A DNA stretch of 64,000 nt, taken from assembly GCA_965197565.1 (NCBI GenBank), contig CBDANK010000003.1:186001-250000 (forward strand), written 5' to 3'. This stretch comes from G963667675 sp965197565. Lineage in GTDB: Bacteria; Chloroflexota; Dehalococcoidia; Lucifugimonadales; UBA3495. Positions 58,427-64,000 of this stretch are shown piece by piece. Position 1 is the stretch's first letter. Every line of letters begins with the position of its first letter. Made by a program: the position numbers and the translations under genes. The notes beneath the pieces are model-generated. The model had not been told where the DNA came from and ran no database searches. It saw nothing but the letters and a program-made list of their open reading frames with translations.

Positions 58427-58525
58427 CCATCGCCTGGTGGCCAATGCCGGCCTGCTCCTGCCGGCCACCCTGAGCCCCGAGAAGTCAGAGGTGAATCCCG
58501 TATTTGGCCCGGAAATAGGGCTCTA
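58427..58525 (+). pseudogene. Possible transposase scrap (IS1380-like)
   Basis: A 33-codon stretch HRLVANAGLLLPATLSPEKS resembles the start of IS1380-type transposases. Too short for certainty. Confidence 0.3.
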
Positions 58526-58683
58526 AGACCTCAAGGCAGGATAGTCCCAAGTAAGCCCATAGTATCCAATCATCTATGTGGGATTATATGTGGGAACATC
58601 AGAGCTATGGTGCCGATACCCGCGGATTATAGCTTCACAATACGAGGCGATAATACTCCGCCTGTCGAACCATGAACGGACGG

Positions 58684-58702
58684 CCCTTCGACAAGCTCAG
58701 GG
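58684..58702 (+). repeat. Short dispersed repeat CCCTTCGACAAGCTCAGGG
   Basis: Exact copy of the 18-mer in istA (17626), here in intergenic DNA. The stretch 58526-58856 has no other recognisable feature. Confidence 0.7.
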
Positions 58703-58856
58703 TGAACGGGGGGAGTGGGCAACTCAACAACTTTGCAATCGCCCTGCCGGTCTAGACCGGAGAGTTGAGCCGGATATATCCACGGTTTATAATCGACGAC
58801 CGACGGCCTTGGTGCATCTATAACCGGTGTAACCGAGGACCGACTTAGGAGGCGAC

Positions 58857-59381
58857 ATGCCGGCACAATATTCCAGCCCGCCAGAGATGACTATAGACCC
58901 CTCCAAAAACTACACAGCCACGATTCAAAGCGCCAAAGGCGCAATGACCTTGGCACTGTTTGCTGGTGAAGCTATAGTAACCGTCAATAACTTCGTCTTC
59001 CTCGCCAGGGAGGGCTTTTACGATAATGGAGCTTTTCACCGGGTAATCAAAGGATTCATGATTCAAGGCGGTTGCCCTCGAGGCGACGGCACCGGCGGGC
59101 CGGGCTACCGCTTTGCCGACGAAGCCGTCACCCGGCAGTACGTCAGGGGGACATTGGCCATGGCTAATGCCGGTCCAAACACTAACGGCAGCCAGTTTTT
59201 CATAGTCCACGGCGATAACGTGGGGCTCCCGCCCAACTACACCATTTTCGGCATGCTCACTGATGGGCTGGAAGTGCTGGACGCTCTGGCTGACGCCCCG
59301 GTGGGAAGTGGGGGAGGTGGAGAGCGTTCTCGGCCCACAGAACGGCTGGAGATACAGACCATTCAGATCAGCGAGTCCTGA
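58857..59381 (+). CDS. Cyclophilin-type peptidyl-prolyl cis-trans isomerase
   Basis: A 174-residue cyclophilin that catalyses proline isomerisation during protein folding. The family core is complete: NNFVFLAREGFYDNGAFHRV (catalytic Arg in FHRV), GFMIQGGCPRGDGTGGPGYR, TLAMANAGPNTNGSQFFIVH and YTIFGMLTDGLEVLDAL. No signal peptide is visible, so it is cytoplasmic. ATG 58857 follows TAGGAGGCGAC. The gene is convergent with rsmI with only 44 bases between. Intact housekeeping gene. Confidence 0.95.
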   Translation: MPAQYSSPPEMTIDPSKNYTATIQSAKGAMTLALFAGEAIVTVNNFVFLAREGFYDNGAFHRVIKGFMIQGGCPRGDGTGGPGYRFADEAVTRQYVRGTLAMANAGPNTNGSQFFIVHGDNVGLPPNYTIFGMLTDGLEVLDALADAPVGSGGGGERSRPTERLEIQTIQISES

Positions 59382-59425
59382 TCCCCGGTGAAAGACATGG
59401 CTGTGCTTGAGTGGGTAGGGGGCGG

Positions 59426-60271
59426 TCAAACTTGGCGGGCGCCGCCGCTCTCGATCCACAACCGGTAAACCTGATTCTTCGGCAATTCCACCGCTCCGGC
59501 CACTTGAGACACTGCGTCTTTAGCGCCCATGCCCTCGTCACGCAACCGCGCCAATTGTTGCCGGGCCTCATCCTCCCGGCTCAGGCGCCCCTCCTCTGCC
59601 GGGCTTTCACCCTGGGAGCCTTGAATTACCAAGACAAACTCCCCACGAGGGGCTTGGACCCGCTCTAGGGCTTGAGAAACGCTGGCTTGGAACACTTCTT
59701 CATGGAGCTTGGTCAGCTCCCGGCACACTGAAATCCTCCGGTCGCCAAGCTCTTCCAGCAGGTCCTGCAGCGTAGCTTGCACCCGGTGCGGAGCCTCGAA
59801 AAGAACTAGAGTGAAATTGAGAGAGGCAACGCTGCGTAGGCGCTCCCGCCGCTCTTTGCGACGACGGGGCAAGAATCCCAGAAACAGGAATTCGTCGGCG
59901 GAAAAGCCCGACACGGCCAGGGCGGCGGTGAGGGCCGAAGGCCCCGGCACTACTTCTACCGGAAAGCCCGCGTCCGCCGCCGCCACCACCAACTCGCCAC
60001 CTGGATCACTCAGTACGGGCATACCAGCGTCGCAGACTAGGGCTACGTCACTGGTTTCAACGGAATTCAACACCTTGGGAAGTTGGACCCGCCAGTTGTG
60101 TCGATGGTAGCTAATCAACGGCGCTCGAATGCCCAGGTGGGAGAGGAGCCGCCGGGTAACCCTGGTGTCTTCCGCAGCCACCAACGCCACCTGTCCCAGG
60201 ACACGAGCCCCTCGGAGGGTCATGTCCTCCAGGTTGCCGATGGGTGTGCCTACCACGAAGAGGGTGCCCAT
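59426..60271 (-). CDS. rsmI: 16S rRNA (cytidine1402-2'-O)-methyltransferase
   Basis: A 281-residue tetrapyrrole-methylase-fold enzyme that methylates the 2'-OH of C1402 in 16S rRNA. MGTLFVVGTPIGNLEDMTLR at the start and VAAEDTRVTRRLLSHLGI are diagnostic, then ALVCDAGMPVLSDPGGELV, PSALTAALAVSGFSADEFLF and LGFLPRRRKERRERL. ATG 60271 is chosen because it starts the family-conserved N-terminus. A C-terminal helix-turn-helix-like extension (KDAVSQVAGAVELPKNQVYR) is normal. Intact. Confidence 0.95.
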   Translation of the reverse strand: MGTLFVVGTPIGNLEDMTLRGARVLGQVALVAAEDTRVTRRLLSHLGIRAPLISYHRHNWRVQLPKVLNSVETSDVALVCDAGMPVLSDPGGELVVAAADAGFPVEVVPGPSALTAALAVSGFSADEFLFLGFLPRRRKERRERLRSVASLNFTLVLFEAPHRVQATLQDLLEELGDRRISVCRELTKLHEEVFQASVSQALERVQAPRGEFVLVIQGSQGESPAEEGRLSREDEARQQLARLRDEGMGAKDAVSQVAGAVELPKNQVYRLWIESGGARQV

Positions 60272-60364
60272 ACCGGCGGCGGTTGGCCTCCTCAACTTTC
60301 GGAATCTCTCTTGTCTGCACAATAATACCATTCGGCGGGCGGCCCAAATGGGTTTCCGAAACAC

Positions 60365-61515
60365 CTAAACTAAAGCCAAGGTGGGATGTGCATTTGGGTG
60401 GTGCTGGGAACCGGGTTGGGAGTTTTGCAGTAGCTTCTCGGCCCTTAAGTGCAGGATGGTCCGGCACCGCTGTTTGACCTCATCCTTCCTCCTGGACAGG
60501 CGGGCGAGGAAGCCGCTCACCCTCTCCTGCACCAAGGCTTTAGTTCCCAGGCACAGGTTCCCGGTGGCTTCCTCTCTCACCCATCTCCAGACCGCCTCGT
60601 CGGCGTTGAAGTCCGGGCTGTACCCCGGCAGATTCACCAGCCGCAGGTTCAGACCGGGGGTCTCCAGGTATGACCGCATCGCCGGGCCACGGTGCGCTGG
60701 CGCGTTATCCCAGATCACCTTCAGACGCCCGCCGTACCTCTCTCTCAACTGCTCCAGGAAGGCTGCGGATGTTCCGCTATTGCTGTTCCCCTCCAGTTCC
60801 ATCCATTCCACCTCGCCCGTCTCCAGACACACTGCCGAGTAGTAGCAGGCCTTCTCACCACGGCGCGGGCTGGTCGAGTCCACCAGGGCCGGCTCTCCCT
60901 TCAGCGCCCACTTACCCCGCAACTCAGCGTCCGCCCGGAAGTGGGCCTCATCAACGAAGAAGATCTTCTCCCCGGTCTCTTGCGCCTCACACGCCAGGGC
61001 AGCGTACTCTGCCACGAAGGCCTCTCGCCGCGCTTCATCGGCCTTGACCAGCCGCTTCTTAGGACGCTTGAGCACGAATCCCAGGCGGTGCAGCCAGTTC
61101 AGGCAGCTGCTGCGGCTCAGGCTGATGCCGAAACGTTCCAAGACAAACTTCCAGACAGCTTTCCAGTTCCAGTTGGCTAGGCCGATATCCACATTGGCAG
61201 GCAGTTCCTGCACCGCCGCCTTCAACTCCGCCTGCTGCGCCTCTTCCAGGGCGGGGGGGAACCCCCGGACTGCTCGAAGGCCAAGGCCGCAGGACCGCCT
61301 TCGCCGAAGGCGCCAAGCCACCGTCCTATGCTATGAGGATCCCGTTCCAGCGCCTCGGCCACCGCCGAAGCGGTCCAACCCTGGACTAGCAGCCAGAGAG
61401 CGTGCCACCGCTCCCGTTCGCGGGGCGTCGGAGCCAGAATTAGCCGCCTGCGCAGACCGGACACATCCATTTCCCACTGTTCGAGAAACCGGCTTATCTC
61501 TCCCATACCCAACAC
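60365..61515 (-). CDS. IS630-B transposase, probable -1 frameshift (copy 2)
   Basis: The helix-turn-helix frame (61515-61222: TPRERERWHALWLLVQGWTA) and the DDE frame (to 60365: IFFVDEAHFRAD, VIWDNAPAHRG, YSPDFNADEAVW) meet at the same C7 run as in copy 1 (complement of 61253-61259). A -1 slip gives GGSPPALEEAQQAEL. Amino-acid divergence from copy 1 is considerable, yet run and frame step are kept. No other damage; probably active. Confidence 0.84.
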
Positions 61516-61603
61516 CGACCACGCTTCTAATCGCCTTGTAGCCTATGCAACTCCCCCGATTTTATCGGATGCCTATGCAGGTTTCACCTTGGCTTTAGTT
61601 TAG
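60365..61603 (-). mobile_element. IS630-family element, type B, copy 2
   Basis: Perfect 19-bp inverted ends CTAAACTAAAGCCAAGGTG at 60365-60383 and 61585-61603, one base different from those of copy 1. Inserted 94 bases upstream of the rsmI start. Confidence 0.92.
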
Positions 61604-61682
61604 TCGTGTGACGACTTTAGTCACTGGATCCGCTCACACCTAGCATAACAGCAACACCCGTAATTCAATATAAGGGATAGTA

Positions 61683-61712
61683 TTGACACTTAATGGGGCG
61701 AAGGAGTATTGT
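61683..61712 (+). promoter_or_regulatory. Probable promoter of the first reductive-dehalogenase-like gene
   Basis: TTGACA at 61683-61688 and TATTGT at 61707-61712, 18-base spacer, 54 bases before the start codon. Confidence 0.55.
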
Positions 61713-61765
61713 TCAAGTGACCTTTCACATAGCTAAATGCGACGGATCTATGGGGAGGAATTGAC

Positions 61766-63046
61766 ATGCTGAAAATCGGCCACGAGGTAGTCAGGCCCGG
61801 AAAGCTTTATGGCGACGACCCGGTAACTATTCCTGTTCCAGAAGAGTTGGAGACGGTGCCAGGCATACCCCTCAACAACCGGGAGGTGGATTGGTACGCT
61901 AGGGAGTACCCCTTGGAAAGCCAGACCAAGTCAGAGCGGGCTTCTGGTGACTGGAGCAATACCATCCGAGACGAGCACCCCGAGTTGCGGGAAATCATGA
62001 GGGAGCACTACAAGGCGGACTACAAGATAATAATGGCCGGTCGGTCGACCGCAGACATGGAGCCCGAGGCCGAGCCCACCGGCGAGGACGTCACCGGTTT
62101 GATAAAAGACAAGGCCCGGCAACTCGGTTACGTCGAGGTGGGCTTCGCTGCCTATGATGCCCGCTACGAATACAAGCACAAGCGGGGCTTTACCCAGCTC
62201 CCCACCGCCATCTGCTTGGCCTACGAGCAGGATTTCGAGCCTACCCAGACCATTCCCAGCGTGGATGCGGAGATCGTACACATGAGCGTGTACCGGACCC
62301 AGGCTGCTGCTGGGCTGCAGTTGGGTGACTTCATTCGATCGTTGGGCTATAGCGCCCACGTGATCCACTCCAACGACGCCACCGGCCCAATGATCCCCAT
62401 GTTCGTGGCCGCTGGCTTGGGCCAGTTGGGTGCTTGTGGCTACCTGCTTACACCCCATGAGGGCAACAGGAACCGCTTGATGATGATCACCACCGATGCC
62501 AAGGTAACCTACGACGAGCCCGTAGACTACGGTATCCACGCTTTTTGCCAGGTATGCCAGGTCTGCGTCAACCGCTGCCCCGGCCGCGCCCTGATGCGCG
62601 ACAAGATCTGGTGGCGGGGCATGGAAAAGAACAAACTCTACTTCAAACGCTGCCGCCCGGTGATGGCCCGGTACATGGGTTGTGGCGTCTGTATGAAAGT
62701 ATGCCCCATCCAGAAGTACGGCATGAAAAACGTCATGGAGCACTACGCTGAGACCGGTCAGGTGCTGGGCAAGGGCACCCATGACCTGGAAGGCTACGAG
62801 ATGGAGGGCAAGGGCTACTTCGGACCCGGCGAGATGCCGGTGTTCGACCGTGGCTTCTTCCAGATGCCCCACGGCGACCCTACCGAGTGGGCTTTCGATA
62901 CCTTCAGACAGAAAGCGGCAGCGGCCGGCGGTGTGATAAGTGACGAGTTGCTGGCGGAGTTCAAGGAAGATCTCACCGTGGGCATGCGCCGGACGAACGA
63001 CGACGTCGATTTGTTGGGAGACCTGGAGGCAGAGGACTACGTCTAG
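61766..63046 (+). CDS. Reductive-dehalogenase-like iron-sulphur protein
   Basis: A 426-residue protein of the reductive dehalogenase / QueG-like superfamily, which combines a corrinoid with two Fe-S clusters. The ferredoxin part has Cys261, Cys264, Cys267 and Cys271 (CQVCQVCVNRCP) and Cys296, Cys306, Cys309 and Cys313 (CRPVMARYMGCGVCMKVCP). The corrinoid-binding region would be about 110-250 (GDFIRSLGYSAHVIHSND, FVAAGLGQLGACGYLLTP). There is no twin-arginine signal and no membrane anchor gene (rdhB) nearby, so it is cytoplasmic and probably catabolic or of unknown substrate, not a classic respiratory dehalogenase. ATG 61766 follows GGGGAGGAATT. Confidence 0.85.
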   Translation: MLKIGHEVVRPGKLYGDDPVTIPVPEELETVPGIPLNNREVDWYAREYPLESQTKSERASGDWSNTIRDEHPELREIMREHYKADYKIIMAGRSTADMEPEAEPTGEDVTGLIKDKARQLGYVEVGFAAYDARYEYKHKRGFTQLPTAICLAYEQDFEPTQTIPSVDAEIVHMSVYRTQAAAGLQLGDFIRSLGYSAHVIHSNDATGPMIPMFVAAGLGQLGACGYLLTPHEGNRNRLMMITTDAKVTYDEPVDYGIHAFCQVCQVCVNRCPGRALMRDKIWWRGMEKNKLYFKRCRPVMARYMGCGVCMKVCPIQKYGMKNVMEHYAETGQVLGKGTHDLEGYEMEGKGYFGPGEMPVFDRGFFQMPHGDPTEWAFDTFRQKAAAAGGVISDELLAEFKEDLTVGMRRTNDDVDLLGDLEAEDYV

Positions 63047-63097
63047 AAGCACTGCCCAACAGGAGCACCCTATGTAATGCCATCGGGGCGGCACACA

Positions 63098-63136
63098 GAA
63101 GGCCAGCAGGTTTCATGACCGGACTTGCTGGCCTTC
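63098..63136 (+). terminator. Probable transcription terminator hairpin
   Basis: GAAGGCCAGCA (63098-63108) pairs perfectly with TGCTGGCCTTC (63126-63136) over 11 bases with a 17-base loop. No clear T-run follows, so termination may be weak or Rho-dependent. It separates the two dehalogenase-like genes, which implies separate transcripts. Confidence 0.5.
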
Positions 63137-63159
63137 ACTGTTGAGACTTTGCTCTACCC

Positions 63160-63188
63160 TTGACAAGTAAAATTGCAGCAGGTACCGT
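63160..63188 (+). promoter_or_regulatory. Possible promoter of the second reductive-dehalogenase-like gene
   Basis: TTGACA at 63160-63165, then 17 bases and TACCGT, a poor -10 box. TATCAT near 63219 may serve another start. Weak. Confidence 0.3.
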
Positions 63189-63243
63189 TGGTGCTAGAAC
63201 GTAAGGGTCTAGCTAGGGTATCATCGCTAAAGGAGAGAAAGCT

Positions 63244-64000
63244 ATGCTGAAAATCGGTCACGAGGTAGTCAGGCCCGGAAAGCTTTATGGCGACGACTCG
63301 GTAACTATTCCTATTCCAGAAGAGTTGGAGACGGTGCCCGGAATTCCCCTGAACCACCGGGAGGTTGACTGGTATGCCCGGGAATATCCCCTGGAGACCA
63401 TGAACCTCACGGAGCGCGCTTCCCGGGACTGGTCCAACGTCATTCGCGACCAGCACGCCGAGATGCGGGAGATACGAAAAGAACACGACAAGCTGAACCG
63501 CGGCCTGATGATGGCGGGACGGTTGACCGCTGAAATGGGTCCGGCTGGCGATCCCACCGGTGAGGATGTTACCGGCTTAATCAAGGACAGGGCTCGGCAG
63601 CTGGGCTACCTCGAAGTGGGGTTCACCGCCTATGACCCCCGCTACGAGTACGCAGCCAAGAGGGGCTTCACCGAGTTGCCCACGGCCATCTGCTTGGCCT
63701 ATGAGCAGGACTTCGAACCTACCCAGACCATCCCCAGCGTCGACGCTGAGATCGTCCACTCCAGCACCTACCGGACCCAGGCTGCTGCTGGGCTGGAGTT
63801 GGGTAACTTCATTCGCTCATTGGGCTACCGGGCCCACGTCATCCACTCAGGCGACGCCACCGGCCCAGTGATCCCCATGTTCGTGGCCGCCGGTTTGGGC
63901 CAGTTGGGTGCCTGCGGTTACCTGCTTACCCCCCATGCCGGCAACCGGAACCGGTTGATGATGATCACTACCGACGCCAACGTCGCCTACGACAACCCTA
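63244..64000 (+). CDS. Reductive-dehalogenase-like protein, second paralogue, 3' end outside window
   Basis: The first 252 residues of a close paralogue of the 61766 gene. ATG 63244 follows AAAGGAGAG. Residues 1-50 are nearly identical to the first copy even at DNA level, residues 52-105 are strongly diverged (MNLTERASRDWSNVIRDQHA against SQTKSERASGDWSNTIRDEH), and residues 106-252 are again very similar (PTGEDVTGLIKDRARQLGYL). The Fe-S cysteines would lie just beyond the window edge. Probably a tandem duplicate with a different substrate-related segment. Confidence 0.85.
   Translation, partial: MLKIGHEVVRPGKLYGDDSVTIPIPEELETVPGIPLNHREVDWYAREYPLETMNLTERASRDWSNVIRDQHAEMREIRKEHDKLNRGLMMAGRLTAEMGPAGDPTGEDVTGLIKDRARQLGYLEVGFTAYDPRYEYAAKRGFTELPTAICLAYEQDFEPTQTIPSVDAEIVHSSTYRTQAAAGLELGNFIRSLGYRAHVIHSGDATGPVIPMFVAAGLGQLGACGYLLTPHAGNRNRLMMITTDANVAYDNP

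Noticed and set aside
61766..63046. Respiratory reductive dehalogenase
   Set aside because: There is no twin-arginine signal and no rdhB-type anchor gene, so a membrane-bound respiratory role is not supported.

Overview
The window reads as a chromosomal accessory region of a Chloroflexota bacterium, most likely a SAR202-like or other Dehalococcoidia lineage. This is an inference from gene content: tandem cytoplasmic reductive-dehalogenase-like proteins, a B12-binding radical SAM protein, a DUF1989 protein, a homocysteine methyltransferase family member, a GPP34-like protein and moderately high GC. No rRNA, tRNA or CRISPR array was seen. The dominant trait is a very heavy load of transposable elements and decayed genes. 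I count about 16 insertion sequences or large remnants: IS630 of two types with two copies each, ISAs1, IS701 twice, IS5, ISNCY, IS21, IS1182 twice, IS3, IS110, and fragments of IS481, IS21 and a serine recombinase. Many are nested or abutting, and many carry single-base frameshifts.

Layout. 1-1361: 3' part of a radical SAM gene. 1760-4600: remnant of an integrative element (P4-type integrase, hypothetical gene, AlpA-like excisionase, a long inverted repeat, hypothetical gene, terminator). 4487-5549: GNAT acetyltransferase gene bracketed by inverted GGTTCC-type ends. 5570-14665: IS pile-up around a frameshifted SIMPL-domain lipoprotein gene. 14966-15655: AIM24-family gene. 15737-20246: ISNCY and IS21. 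20539-31854: defence island. 32153-42480: second IS pile-up with phage or plasmid scraps and a homocysteine methyltransferase family gene. 42530-49652: metabolic and hypothetical genes, several broken. 50405-53700: three-gene operon DUF262 / DUF3696-type ATPase / unknown protein. 54312-56755: RCC1-repeat lipoprotein and a truncated paralogue. 56756-58426: IS1182 remnant with exact 70-bp inverted ends. 58857-60271: cyclophilin and rsmI. 60365-61603: IS630. 61766-64000: two tandem reductive-dehalogenase-like genes, the second cut by the window edge.

The most interesting system is 28577-31854, four tightly spaced genes on the + strand: a QueC-like enzyme with intact PP-loop and four-cysteine zinc site, a TGT-like protein that keeps both catalytic aspartates but lacks the zinc cysteines, a CD-NTase with GGS and DxD motifs, and a SLOG-type nucleotide-sensor protein with a hydrophobic C-terminal helix. 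This is the signature of a type IV CBASS anti-phage system, here without the OGG gene. It is divergent from a type I restriction-modification operon (hsdR, RelE-type toxin-antitoxin pair, hypothetical gene, hsdS, hsdM) preceded by an AbiEi-like gene. A second candidate defence operon is at 50530-53700. All of these are uninterrupted, whereas mobile elements and many of their neighbours are broken.
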